Source of the DNA: a virus
Strand: one strand, 5' to 3'
Length of the DNA stretch: 35,140 bases
IMG/VR virus record: IMGVR_UViG_3300020473_000073
Coordinates: 1 to 35,140 of that record
Below, piece by piece: positions 10,359 through 19,374 of this stretch (the stretch's first letter is position 1; each line of letters opens with the position of its first letter). Both the position numbers and the translations under genes were made by a program. Under the pieces are notes generated by a model, which ran no database searches, was not told the origin of the DNA, and saw only the letters and a list, made by a program, of their open reading frames with translations.

Positions 10359-11522
10359 TTGACTTCAATACAAGATTTAAAAAGCGATCATAAAAACGCT
10401 CGTAAAAGGACAGACCGTTCTGCTTCTTTAATCAAAGAATCCTTAGAAAAATTTGGTGCAGCTCGTTCAATAGTTATAGATGAAGAAAACAGAATACTTG
10501 CTGGTAATGGAACCATTGAAGGTGCAAAAGCAGCAGGAATAAAAAACCTTCGAGTAATAGAAACAGATGGCAAAGAAATTATTGCTGTAAAAAGAACTGG
10601 ACTGACAGAAGAGGACAAAGTTGGTTTGGCTCTTGCTGATAACAGAACCTCTGACTTATCCGAATGGGATGCTGAAATGCTTAAGCAGCTTTCAGAAGAA
10701 CAAGATTTAGAACCTTGGTTTGATGAAGGTGATCTTGCTGAACTAATAGGAGAATCAGAAAAAATTGAAGGATTGACTGATCCTGATGATGTCCCAGAAG
10801 TTCCAGAAGAACCAATTACAAAGGAAGGTGATTTATATATCCTTGGGAACCATCGCCTTTTATGTGGTGATTCTTTTATTGTGAAAAACGTAGATTTTTT
10901 ATTGAATGGAACAAGGCCAGAGTTGCTTTTTACTGACCCACCTTATGAATTGCAGACAGAAGGCGGTGGAATCTTAAAAAAGAGCAATTCAATGAAAGAA
11001 ATAAGAACCAATAAAGTTGATAAATTTAATCCTCTTGATTTAATTCTTTTTGCTGAAACTAATATTTTTTTTCATAATAAACCTTTAATAAAAAAATATA
11101 TAGATTTAGCCGAAAAAAATAAAAAAAATTATGATTTATGTTTTTACAAGAAGGAAAATATTGCACCTAATTATGGAGGACACATGATGACTGATGTTGA
11201 ATATATTGCATTAATTGGGAAGCAAAATCCAAACAAAGGATTTCAAAAAGAAGATTATTCAAAAGTGTTTATAGGGAAAAAAGATTCTGAAAACAAACTA
11301 AGTTATTCTAAACCTGTTGCAATTTGTGAAAAATTTATCAAATTATATTCGATTTCTAATGTTTTAGATTTATTTGCTGGTTCAGGATCATCATTGATTG
11401 CAGCCGAAAGATTGAAAAAGGTATTTTTTGGAATGGAGAAAAACCCTGTTTTTTGCGATGTCATCGTTAAAAGGTGGGAGGATTTTACTGGCAATAAAGC
11501 AAAACATGTAATATCTAATTAA
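10359..11522 (+). CDS. ParB-like N-terminus fused to DNA methyltransferase
   Basis: 387 aa starting with TTG; no ATG occurs earlier. Residues 1-75 resemble a ParB/Srx nuclease-like domain (LKSDHKNARKRTDRSASLIKESLEKFGAARSIVIDEENRILAGNGTIEGAKAAGI, described here in parts). A linker is followed by a permuted amino-methyltransferase: the catalytic DPPY motif near residue 193 and the AdoMet-binding VLDLFAGSGSS near residue 336. The segment between (about 205-330) is much more AT- and Lys-rich than its surroundings and would hold target recognition. Such proteins often sit next to terminase genes in phages, where they may protect the genome from host restriction. The stop overlaps the next start (TAATG). 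Confidence 0.85.
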   Translation: MTSIQDLKSDHKNARKRTDRSASLIKESLEKFGAARSIVIDEENRILAGNGTIEGAKAAGIKNLRVIETDGKEIIAVKRTGLTEEDKVGLALADNRTSDLSEWDAEMLKQLSEEQDLEPWFDEGDLAELIGESEKIEGLTDPDDVPEVPEEPITKEGDLYILGNHRLLCGDSFIVKNVDFLLNGTRPELLFTDPPYELQTEGGGILKKSNSMKEIRTNKVDKFNPLDLILFAETNIFFHNKPLIKKYIDLAEKNKKNYDLCFYKKENIAPNYGGHMMTDVEYIALIGKQNPNKGFQKEDYSKVFIGKKDSENKLSYSKPVAICEKFIKLYSISNVLDLFAGSGSSLIAAERLKKVFFGMEKNPVFCDVIVKRWEDFTGNKAKHVISN

Positions 11523-11842
11523 TGGCAACAAAAGGAACCCAAGCTGAAACCATAGTTCGAGCACAAAAGTTTGCTCGGATTATTGCTAATGGTGGCAGAA
11601 GATCGGACTGTGTTCGTTTTGCGTCCGAGAACTGGGGGGTTGGAGAAAGAGCCGTAGATAAGTATTTACAGATAGCTAGGGAGCAACTGAAGGCCGATTG
11701 GGATATAGAACGCCCTCAGATGGTGGCAGATTTATTGAGCCAATGCAGCACCTTACAGATGGAAGCCAGGAGAGCTGGTCAATATCACATTGCTCTTGGT
11801 GCAATTAATACAGCAGCTAAATTAGCTTCTCTTTGCTCTTGA
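11522..11842 (+). CDS. Probable terminase small subunit
   Basis: 106 aa directly before the large terminase. The N-terminal 55 residues look like a helix-turn-helix (AQKFARIIANGGRRSDCVRFASENWGVGERAVDKYLQIA), as used by small terminases to recognise packaging sites. The rest is helical and would form the oligomerisation region. The stop overlaps the TTG start of the next gene. The call rests on position, size and HTH pattern. Confidence 0.75.
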   Translation: MATKGTQAETIVRAQKFARIIANGGRRSDCVRFASENWGVGERAVDKYLQIAREQLKADWDIERPQMVADLLSQCSTLQMEARRAGQYHIALGAINTAAKLASLCS

Positions 11843-13203
11843 ATATTCTCCAAGAATTACCAGCAGGTCATGTTTTATATCCTCAAGGTTTTACTGCGTT
11901 TGAAGTTTCGCCAGAAGAACGAATACAACAAACAGATTTAATTCGTCAGCGTATCTTTGACGGTTTATTAAATTATCAGCAGAAAATTTGTGAAGACTTA
12001 GAACATAGAATTGTTGGATTTTGTGCAGGTTATGGAGCAGGAAAAACAAGAACGCTTGCAGCGTGGACTACTTTATGTTCTCTTGATAACCCCGGTACGG
12101 TTGGGGCTGTTTTCGCTCCTACTGGGGCTTTGGTTCGTGACGTTTTGCAGCGTTCTCTTGAAGAATTTTGGGAAACAAATGAAATCAGTTATGAATATAG
12201 AGCCTCTCCTTTACCTGAATACAAATTAAATCTACCTAGTGGAGATGTTACGGTTCTTTGTCGTTCAATGGAATCTTGGCAGAGAATTATTGGAGTTAAC
12301 CTCAGTTTTATTGGCTCAGACGAGTTAGACACCACCAAAGCAGATATAGGACAAAGAGCAATTGAAAAATTCTTAGGCAGATTAAGAGCAGGTCAGCGTA
12401 GACAATTAGGTCTTTTTTCTACTCCCGAAGGTTTTGGTACGTTCTATAATTTGTTTGTCCGAGAAGGTCACAAGGAAGACCGAGCACTTTACAAAGCTCG
12501 CACCGCTGATAATCCTTACCTTCCTGATGACTTCCTACAAGCATTACTTGAAAATTATCCAGCTTCTTTAGTTAAAGCCTATACAGAAGGCGAGTTTTGC
12601 AATCTTCAAACGGGAGCCGTTTATGACCGTTTTGATAGAGCAAAGCACGTAACTGAAGAAATGCCCGACCACTCAGAAGAAATTATTAGGGTTGGTTGTG
12701 ACTTTAACGTTGGAAATTGCAACGCAGCAATTGGAGTAATCAGCAAAGGACATCTATACATTTTCGATGAGATAGGTGGGGCACATGACACAGATTCAAT
12801 GGCTGACCAATTGCGAGAAAAATTTCCGCACAGTACGATCTACGCATATCCAGACGCTTCAGGTGGAAACAGATCAACAAATGCTGCTAAGACCGACATC
12901 GAATTATTGCAGCAAAGAAGAATTATCAACTTGTCAGGTGCAAGCAATCCTTATGTCAGGGATAGAGTTGCAGCAGTTCAAGCAATGTTGCTTAATGGGA
13001 AAGAAGAAATAAGATTACACATTCATCCACGTTGCAAGAAAACAATTGAGTCTTTAGAGCTTCAGGCATATGCAGAAGATGGCACTCCAGATAAGACAAT
13101 GAATCTGGATCACATGGCTGATTCCTTAGGTTATTTAATCTGGAAGGAGTTCAATCCATTACACATGAACATAGGGCGAGGAACGGGTATTAGAATTTAT
13201 TAG
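11839..13203 (+). CDS. terL: Terminase large subunit
   Basis: 454 aa if translation starts at TTG 11839, which overlaps the stop of the small subunit (TTGA); a TTG at 11833 is the alternative. The packaging ATPase shows Walker A in GFCAGYGAGKT (about 58-70) and the Walker B-type LSFIGSDELD (about 154-163). The C-terminal RNase H-like nuclease has VGCDFNVGN (Asp near 286), YAYPDASGG and NLDHMADSLGY (Asp near 423 and 426). The protein powers DNA into the prohead through the portal and cuts the concatemer. All motor and nuclease residues look intact. Confidence 0.93.
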   Translation: MNILQELPAGHVLYPQGFTAFEVSPEERIQQTDLIRQRIFDGLLNYQQKICEDLEHRIVGFCAGYGAGKTRTLAAWTTLCSLDNPGTVGAVFAPTGALVRDVLQRSLEEFWETNEISYEYRASPLPEYKLNLPSGDVTVLCRSMESWQRIIGVNLSFIGSDELDTTKADIGQRAIEKFLGRLRAGQRRQLGLFSTPEGFGTFYNLFVREGHKEDRALYKARTADNPYLPDDFLQALLENYPASLVKAYTEGEFCNLQTGAVYDRFDRAKHVTEEMPDHSEEIIRVGCDFNVGNCNAAIGVISKGHLYIFDEIGGAHDTDSMADQLREKFPHSTIYAYPDASGGNRSTNAAKTDIELLQQRRIINLSGASNPYVRDRVAAVQAMLLNGKEEIRLHIHPRCKKTIESLELQAYAEDGTPDKTMNLDHMADSLGYLIWKEFNPLHMNIGRGTGIRIY

Positions 13204-13244
13204 CTTTTATCTATAAACTATCTACATAGTGTCGAGGCTCAATC

Positions 13245-14675
13245 GTGTATAGCGGATTCAATTATTACAACAGGGCAAAAGCAGGTAGTATTACCGATAT
13301 AAATGACCCTAATCAAGCGTGGCAAAATCAAGAGCCTCATTGGATTTTGATTGAAGATTTAATAGGTGGAACTTATGAGATGAGAAGAAGACACCGCAGG
13401 TATTTACCTCAGGAACCAAGAGAACAAGATGAAAGTTATGACAATAGATTATCTCGATCAGTTGCTCAACCTTTTTATGTCCGACTAGAAAGAATGCTTG
13501 CTGGGATGTTAACCAGAAAGCCTGTTCGTTTAAATGATGTATCTGATGTTATTAGAGAGCAGTTATTTGATGTCGATCTTCAAGGCAATGATCTAAATGT
13601 ATGGACATACGAAACAGCAAGAAAAATGATTCGTTACGGTCATGTTGGTGTTTTGGTTGATGCACCAGCAACAGGGGAAGGGGGTCGTCCTTATTGGGTT
13701 AGTTATACACCAAGAGATATTTTAGGATGGAGGACAGAAATAATAGAAGGATCACAAAAGTTAGTACAACTTAGATTACTAGAAAAAGTTATAGAGCCAG
13801 AAGGTTTATATGGTGAGCAGATCATTGAACAAGTCAGACTATTAACTCCTGGTGCTTTTGAAATTCACAGAAAGAACGAGAAGGGAGAGTTTCAATTGTT
13901 TAATGAAGGAGCAATGAGTTTATCTGAAATACCTTTTTCTGTTGCTTATGCAAATCGAGTTAATTTAATGGAATCACGTCCGCCGATGGAAGATATTGCT
14001 GAATTGAATCTTAAGGCATATCAAACACAGTCAGATCTTGATAATCAATTACATATCAGTGCTGTGCCTATGTTGGCGTTTTATGGATTCCCTCAAAGTT
14101 CAGAAGAAGTCAGTGCAGGGCCAGGTGAAGCAATTGCTTTTCCTGCTGATGGTCGTGCCGAATATATAGAAAGCAAAGGAACTAGCTATGACGCTCAATT
14201 TAAAAGATTGGATCAATTACAAAGTCAAATAAACGAATTGGGCTTAGCTGCTGTACTTGGACAAAAACTTTCAGCCGAGACAGCCGAATCAAAGAAAATA
14301 GATAGGAGTCAAGGTGACAGCACCATGATGGTAGTCGCTCAACAAATGCAAGATATGATTGATAATTGTCTTTTGTTTCACGCTCAATATTTAGGATCAA
14401 ATGAATCAGGTAGTAGTTTTGTTAACCGTGACTTCTTAGCATCTCGTTTAGATCCTCAGGAAATAGGGAGTTTGCTCCAGCTATACACAGCAGGAACAAT
14501 TTCCCATGAAACTCTCTTGAAGCAATTACATGAAGGAGAAGTACTTGGCGATGAGTTTGACATTGAGGAAGAATTAGAAGCTACACAAACTGGGGGATTA
14601 ATAGAAATGGATGCACCAGAAGAAGAAGAAGAAGAAGAAGAAGAAATTGCTACAGATGAAGTAGAAACAGATTGA
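13245..14675 (+). CDS. Portal protein
   Basis: 476 aa, GTG start. It lies between the terminase and the MuF head gene, the classic portal position. The sequence resembles the DUF4055 group of phage portal proteins: YLPQEPREQDESYDNRLSRSV near 54, then RLERMLAGMLTRKPV near 81. It ends in a run of nine Glu encoded by a GAA/GAG repeat (14615-14645). Portal dodecamers form the DNA channel at one capsid vertex. The next gene begins 3 bases downstream. Confidence 0.85.
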   Translation: MYSGFNYYNRAKAGSITDINDPNQAWQNQEPHWILIEDLIGGTYEMRRRHRRYLPQEPREQDESYDNRLSRSVAQPFYVRLERMLAGMLTRKPVRLNDVSDVIREQLFDVDLQGNDLNVWTYETARKMIRYGHVGVLVDAPATGEGGRPYWVSYTPRDILGWRTEIIEGSQKLVQLRLLEKVIEPEGLYGEQIIEQVRLLTPGAFEIHRKNEKGEFQLFNEGAMSLSEIPFSVAYANRVNLMESRPPMEDIAELNLKAYQTQSDLDNQLHISAVPMLAFYGFPQSSEEVSAGPGEAIAFPADGRAEYIESKGTSYDAQFKRLDQLQSQINELGLAAVLGQKLSAETAESKKIDRSQGDSTMMVVAQQMQDMIDNCLLFHAQYLGSNESGSSFVNRDFLASRLDPQEIGSLLQLYTAGTISHETLLKQLHEGEVLGDEFDIEEELEATQTGGLIEMDAPEEEEEEEEEIATDEVETD

Positions 14676-14678
14676 TAA

Positions 14679-16967
14679 ATGTCAACACCTGAAGCTTTTT
14701 ATAGGGAAACTATTGATTTAAACCGTTACAGCAATTCGGTTGCAGGAAAATATGCAAAAGCCTATAACGACATTATTGCTAGAGCTGCTGAAAGGCTTGT
14801 AAATATTGACTTCAGGCAACAAGGGACAACTAATGCTGTTGCACCTGAGACAAGGAAAAGATTAAGAGCAATTATCAAACAATCAAAAGATAGTTTAAAC
14901 AGATGGTCAGGTGAATCTGCTAAAGCTTTTAAAAAAGAGCTTCAAGATCTAGCAGTATTACAAACTGAGTTTATAAAAAACGAATTAAAAAAAGTTGTTG
15001 CTTCTGGAGATGTCCCTATTAATAATGTCGCTGTCAGTACTGGTTTTGGTGATGCGGTTGTAAGCACAGATCCAACAAAATTGAATTTATTTGGAAGGCC
15101 AGAAGAAGAGTTTAAAAAGTCAAAAGCAGGTAGTTTTGAATTAACAAAAAGGCGAGGTGAGTTGATAACTTTACCTAATGGAGAGACAGCCGAAAAAGCT
15201 TTTAGGGGGATAGCTGCAAAATCAAGTGAAAGGTTAGGGGGAGCTATTAGGCAAGGTGTTTTATCTGGTGAGACGAATGTGCAAATTGCACGTCGATTAA
15301 TGGGACGTTTAAACTTTAATGAATACACAAAAAAAGGAACAAGGGCATTTGCCTTAGCAGGAAATCAACCATTAAAACTTGCCAACAATCAGATTAAAAC
15401 GATTGTTAGAACCTCTGTTAATCAAGTTAGTAATGCGGCAAGTCAAAGTGTCTATGCGGCTAATAGTGATGTGGCACCAAAATATGAATATGTGGCAACG
15501 CTTGATAGTAGAACTAGCTCAGTTTGCCAGAGATTAGATGGACAGATTTTTGGATATGATCAAGGGCCAACTCCTCCACAGCATTTCAATTGCAGATCTA
15601 CAACTGTTCCTGTGATTGATTATGAAGGATTAAAGAAACGGTATCCAAAACTAGAGGCTCCATCTGAAATTACAAAGAAGGGAAAAAGCCTCAATCTAAT
15701 AACAAGGCCGAGCGAAACAGGCAGGGTTCCACAGAAGGTTTCTTATGGTGACTGGTTGCATGAACAAAGAGCTAGAGGAGCAAAGAATCAATTATTAAAA
15801 TATGAACCTGGCCCCTTACAAATTAAAACTTTAGGGCTTGAAAAAGCTAAATATTTTAATCGGTTAGCAGCAAAGAGTAATGGTACTGATGCCTTAAGAA
15901 AGATTATTAGAAGTGATGGAACAGAAATAACATTAGAGGGATTGAAAAAGAAATATGGGAAGCCTGAAGACATAAAATCGAAAGTAACAAAGAAAAAAAC
16001 AACAGCTTTAAAAGAAAAAACTGAGGCAGTAAAACCCCAGAAAAAAGTTCCTGTTGTTCCTGCTTTCGTTCCATCAAAGCCACTCAAGAAGTTAAATATT
16101 GAGGAGACAATCAAGAGTTACGAGGAATATAAAAAGCATCAAATAAAGATGTCAGAGATACGATATGGTAAAGATTATGATCATTGGACTGGAAACACTG
16201 ACGCAAGACTGGAAAGATTGAGGCAGGGGTTAGATCTTAATTCAAAGGATTGGCCCACCGACTTAGATTATATTTATTGGCGGCAAGGTTTCACAAAGAA
16301 ACCTATAAGGGTTAAAAATGTAAAAGAATTAAAAGCAAGAAAAGATCTTTATCAAGCAGCAGATGGTGAAAACTTGCTCGTCTATAGAGGTGTTAGCAAT
16401 GATAAATGGTCAGATCAATTCAAAGGTAAAGGTAAGCAAGGAGATTTATATTTTGCAGGTGAGGGCATTTATGGAAATGGTTCTTATGCTGCCTCAAGAA
16501 GTATTCACAGTACAAAGGCGACTCTTGCAAAAGGAAATCAAAACGCTTTAACACTTGCTAAAAATTATACGGAACCTTATGGGTCAAAAATTACTGATGC
16601 TCAAAAAGAAATTAGGACAACAGCTTTTGGAATTAAAAAAGGTGCAAATATAAAAACATGGAAAAAAGGTGTAAGCACAAAGAAACTAAATCCAAAAGAA
16701 CCGCACGCTTTTCCAGATTCAGAATGGTATGAAACAGAGTTTAAAAAATGGCGAGAGGATATTAAAAAACAAGCGGAAGAGTTAACAGGTTTGACGTATG
16801 ACACTACAGGCGAAGCCGCCGCCGCTTTAGGAATAGACGCTTATCAAATTCCATTGCCTCTATTAGATGATGCTAAAGAAGCAGGGCAATATATTCACTA
16901 CAATTTAGATTACTGGGTAATTCTTAATCGAAACGCTATAGTAGTAAGTGATACTGTAGGACTATGA
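14679..16967 (+). CDS. MuF head morphogenesis protein with toxin-like C-terminus
   Basis: 762 aa, much longer than a plain MuF protein. The MuF domain is marked by TLDSRTSSVCQRLDG near 275 and PTPPQHFNCRST near 300. MuF proteins enter the prohead and can be injected with DNA. A basic linker (about 425-480) follows. The C-terminal region (about 555-762) carries LLVYRGVSN near 566, GEGIYGNGSYAAS near 594 and a final strand YWVILNRNAIVVSD. YRG plus GIYGNGxY fits ADP-ribosyltransferase-like domains found at the end of polymorphic MuF toxins, but the catalytic Glu cannot be fixed by eye. An effector delivered into the host is the likely meaning; a structural extension is the alternative. The stop overlaps the next start. 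Confidence 0.8.
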   Translation: MSTPEAFYRETIDLNRYSNSVAGKYAKAYNDIIARAAERLVNIDFRQQGTTNAVAPETRKRLRAIIKQSKDSLNRWSGESAKAFKKELQDLAVLQTEFIKNELKKVVASGDVPINNVAVSTGFGDAVVSTDPTKLNLFGRPEEEFKKSKAGSFELTKRRGELITLPNGETAEKAFRGIAAKSSERLGGAIRQGVLSGETNVQIARRLMGRLNFNEYTKKGTRAFALAGNQPLKLANNQIKTIVRTSVNQVSNAASQSVYAANSDVAPKYEYVATLDSRTSSVCQRLDGQIFGYDQGPTPPQHFNCRSTTVPVIDYEGLKKRYPKLEAPSEITKKGKSLNLITRPSETGRVPQKVSYGDWLHEQRARGAKNQLLKYEPGPLQIKTLGLEKAKYFNRLAAKSNGTDALRKIIRSDGTEITLEGLKKKYGKPEDIKSKVTKKKTTALKEKTEAVKPQKKVPVVPAFVPSKPLKKLNIEETIKSYEEYKKHQIKMSEIRYGKDYDHWTGNTDARLERLRQGLDLNSKDWPTDLDYIYWRQGFTKKPIRVKNVKELKARKDLYQAADGENLLVYRGVSNDKWSDQFKGKGKQGDLYFAGEGIYGNGSYAASRSIHSTKATLAKGNQNALTLAKNYTEPYGSKITDAQKEIRTTAFGIKKGANIKTWKKGVSTKKLNPKEPHAFPDSEWYETEFKKWREDIKKQAEELTGLTYDTTGEAAAALGIDAYQIPLPLLDDAKEAGQYIHYNLDYWVILNRNAIVVSDTVGL

Positions 16968-17128
16968 ATATAGATGAACCACATACATCAAGGCGGATTG
17001 CAAAACTAATGAATAGTTTGCGGTTGTCTCTTGATGATCAGTATGAATTTATAAAACAGGCAGGAATGGCAAAGGATATGGATTCATTTATAGAAGATAT
17101 AAATAATAAAAAATTCTTCAAGGTTTAA
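16964..17128 (+). CDS. Small protein coupled to the MuF gene, 54 aa
   Basis: ATG 16964 overlaps the MuF stop codon (ATGA), so its translation is coupled to the toxin-like gene. The product (MNIDEPHTSRRIAKLMNSLRLSLDDQYEF...) is a small helical, charged protein with no known motif. Polymorphic toxins are usually followed directly by their immunity gene, so this is a candidate partner that protects the producing cell. It could equally be a minor head protein. Confidence 0.6.
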   Translation: MNIDEPHTSRRIAKLMNSLRLSLDDQYEFIKQAGMAKDMDSFIEDINNKKFFKV

Positions 17129-17149
17129 ACATGGCAAAGAAGAAAAAGA

Positions 17150-17180
17150 AGGACAAAAAAAAATAATCTTGATAAGATAA
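17150..17180 (+). promoter_or_regulatory. Early-type promoter-operator copy in the late region
   Basis: On the plus strand AGGACA (17150-17155), a 17-bp spacer, TAAGAT, and the palindrome TAATCTTGATAAGATAA (15 of 17 matches) reproduce the 31-bp spacing of the early modules exactly. It precedes the scaffold gene. The weak -35 box suggests it acts as an operator or a minor promoter for the head genes. Confidence 0.5.
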
Positions 17181-17201
17181 GCAATAACCTTGTGGGTTTC
17201 T

Positions 17202-17891
17202 ATGCCTGACAAAACAACTGCTCCTGTGGAGCAAGCTGTTGATTCTGAAAAAGAGAATCTTAAAGCTGAGATTGAAGCGATGCGTAAAAAAAACGCTGAG
17301 CTTATAGATGAATACAAAAAAGCAAAAGAAAGATCAAAAGCTATTCCTGCTGATGTTGACGTTCAAGCTTTACTTGATTTCAAAGCAAAAGCTGAACAAG
17401 ACGAATTAGAACAAAAAGGAAAATATGGTGAAGCTAAACAAGCGTTAGAGCAACAATATAGAGACAAATCATCAACAGACAAAAAACGAATAGAAGAACT
17501 TGAAGCCAAAGTTCGAGAACTTGAATTAATTTCACCTGCAAGTCAAGCATTGGCTGAAATAGTTCATGATCCTAATTTAGTTTTACAAAACTTTTTACCA
17601 AAAGATAAAATTGATATAGAAGGAGGAAAACCAGTTGTAGTTGATGGATACGAGCGTATTCCTGTAGACGAATGGGCCAAAACAAAGCTAAGGGAACAGG
17701 CTCCTTATCTGTTGAAACAACAGTCACCGCAAGGAGGTGGAGCACCTGCTGGCAGAAGTTCAGGGGGTGAGATTCCTGCTGGAACTAAAAACCCATTTGC
17801 CTCTGAAAGTTTTAACATTACAGAGCAGATGAGGCTATACAGAACAGACAAAGATTTGTATGATCGCTTGAAAAATGCAGTTAAACGCTAA
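17202..17891 (+). CDS. Capsid scaffold protein
   Basis: I use ATG 17202 (MPDKTTAP) rather than a TTG 12 bases earlier, giving 229 aa. The protein is acidic and helical with a long coiled-coil region (about 15-115, EKENLKAEIEAMRKKNAELI ... KKRIEELEAKVRELEL). A Gly/Ser/Pro-rich linker and a short helical C-terminus (ITEQMRLYRTDKDLYDRLKNAV) follow. This is the usual build of a phage scaffold, which directs capsid assembly and leaves before maturation. It lies directly before the capsid gene. Confidence 0.8.
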   Translation: MPDKTTAPVEQAVDSEKENLKAEIEAMRKKNAELIDEYKKAKERSKAIPADVDVQALLDFKAKAEQDELEQKGKYGEAKQALEQQYRDKSSTDKKRIEELEAKVRELELISPASQALAEIVHDPNLVLQNFLPKDKIDIEGGKPVVVDGYERIPVDEWAKTKLREQAPYLLKQQSPQGGGAPAGRSSGGEIPAGTKNPFASESFNITEQMRLYRTDKDLYDRLKNAVKR

Positions 17892-17970
17892 TATGGTTGC
17901 ATAAGGTAAGGTTGTGCCGAGCCGTAAGGGTTTGTGACCCACATCGTAAAACTAATTTTAGGTAATTTTC

Positions 17971-18996
17971 ATGGCAACCGTAAGGTCTGACGTGATCGTT
18001 CCTGAGGTCTTTACGCCGTACTTGATTGAGCAGACAACTCAGCGTGATGCCTTTTTGGCTAGCGGTGTGGTTCAACCAATGGCTGAGCTTAATGCGACTG
18101 AAGGTGGTGATTTCGTCAATGTTCCATTTTGGAAAGCAAATCTTTCAGGAGATTTTGAAGTACTAAGTGATAGCACTTCATTAACACCTGGCAAGATTCA
18201 AGCTGACAAGCAGATTTCTGTGATCCTTCATAGAGGTCGTGCTTGGGAAGCAAGAGACTTGGCAGCATTAGCGGCTGGATCTGATCCAATGGCTGCTATT
18301 GGTGCAAAGGTAGGTGCTTACATTGCTAATCAAAGACAGAAGGATTTGCTTTCAGCATTGTCTGGTGTATTTGGTTCAATTAATGCAAATGACAGCAACT
18401 CTGCTTTATTTGCTAACTGTATTGACTCAGAGAGTGGCGATACTCCTACAGGATTAAGTCCTAAGCATGTAGCAAAAGCTAAGTCAATCCTTGGAGATGC
18501 TGGCGACCAGCTAACTGCTGTTTGTATGCACTCAAAGGTTTATTACGATTTAGTTGAGCGTAAGCTTGTTGATTATGTCGTAGCTGGTGATACTAATGCT
18601 GGCGCAACCGCTTCTGGTGGTTCTATTGCTCCTGCTTACGGCGGCAATGGCTCGGTTCCTACATATTGCGGGCTTCGGGTTATCGTCTCTGACGATGTGG
18701 CAACAACTGGTTCTGGTGCTTCTACTGAGTATTCAACCTACTTCTTTACACCTGGATCAATTGCATCTGGTGAGCAAGCAGGTTTAACAACTGAGACAGA
18801 TAGAGACATCCTTGCCAAATCAGATGCAATGGCTGTTGATCTCCATTACACATATCATCCTGTTGGTACTAAGTGGGCTGTTACAACAACAAACCCAACT
18901 CGTGCTCAACTTGAAACCGTAGGCAACTGGTCGAAAGTCTACGAGCAAAAGAATATTGGAATCGTGAGAGCGACCAATGTTTCTGCTCAGGATTAG
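17971..18996 (+). CDS. Major capsid protein
   Basis: 341 aa. It follows the scaffold and is the most abundant-looking gene by codon choice. The N-terminus (VIVPEVFTPYLIEQTTQRDAFLASGVV) and the stretch GGDFVNVPFWKANLSGDFEVLSDS are typical of HK97-fold capsid proteins without a long N-terminal delta domain. The VILHRGRAWEARDLAALAAGSDPMAAIG segment corresponds to the spine and P domain region. A ribosome site (TTTTAGG) lies about 9 nt before the ATG. The 79-bp gap before it holds a small hairpin (GGGT with ACCC) and nothing else I can interpret. Confidence 0.9.
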   Translation: MATVRSDVIVPEVFTPYLIEQTTQRDAFLASGVVQPMAELNATEGGDFVNVPFWKANLSGDFEVLSDSTSLTPGKIQADKQISVILHRGRAWEARDLAALAAGSDPMAAIGAKVGAYIANQRQKDLLSALSGVFGSINANDSNSALFANCIDSESGDTPTGLSPKHVAKAKSILGDAGDQLTAVCMHSKVYYDLVERKLVDYVVAGDTNAGATASGGSIAPAYGGNGSVPTYCGLRVIVSDDVATTGSGASTEYSTYFFTPGSIASGEQAGLTTETDRDILAKSDAMAVDLHYTYHPVGTKWAVTTTNPTRAQLETVGNWSKVYEQKNIGIVRATNVSAQD

Positions 18997-19008
18997 AGGT
19001 AAAAACTA

Positions 19009-19374
19009 ATGCCATCTCAATTTGAAGTTACTGCTGGTAAGGCTGTTGGGCCTGCTACTGGTGGTACTGTTACTCAGGCGACTAACAAGTCAACTGCTGT
19101 CACTCTAAATACAGAGTCAGGTCAGATCACAATGAATAATGCTGCTTTGGCTGATGGAGCTGAAGTTACATTCCAAGTGAACAATGACCGTGTAGCAGCA
19201 ACAGATTGTCCTTATGCTTGCCTTGGAGCTACTGGGACTGCTGGTGCTTATAACGTTAATGTTTCGGCTGTAGCGGCTGGTTCATTTAAAGTTACTGTTG
19301 GCAATGTTTCTGGCGGCTCTTTAAGTGAAGCGGCTGTTATTAACTTTGTACTCTGGAAAGGAGCATCTAGTTGA
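19009..19374 (+). CDS. Probable capsid decoration protein
   Basis: 121 aa, rich in Ala, Thr, Gly and Val with regular beta-strand repeats (KSTAVTLNTESGQITMNNAALADGAEVTFQVNN; YNVNVSAVAAGSFKVTVGNVSGGSLSEAAVINFVL). This Ig-like small protein directly behind the capsid gene is typical of outer-surface decoration proteins that strengthen the head. The two Cys near CPYACLG are unusual for this type. The stop overlaps the next start (TGATG). Confidence 0.65.
   Translation: MPSQFEVTAGKAVGPATGGTVTQATNKSTAVTLNTESGQITMNNAALADGAEVTFQVNNDRVAATDCPYACLGATGTAGAYNVNVSAVAAGSFKVTVGNVSGGSLSEAAVINFVLWKGASS

Noticed and set aside
14615-14645. GAA/GAG trinucleotide repeat at the 3' end of the portal gene as a phase-variable tract
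   Set aside because: Changes in repeat number would keep the reading frame and only alter a poly-Glu tail.
14942-15328. Long minus-strand frame inside the MuF gene
   Set aside because: A shadow of the plus-strand gene: low-complexity Phe/Ser-rich product, no ribosome site, no neighbouring minus-strand genes.
17131-17166. An 11-codon frame MAKKKKKDKKK between the MuF-coupled gene and the scaffold gene
   Set aside because: It is an A-rich run and coincides with the promoter-operator-like site; too short to support as a gene.
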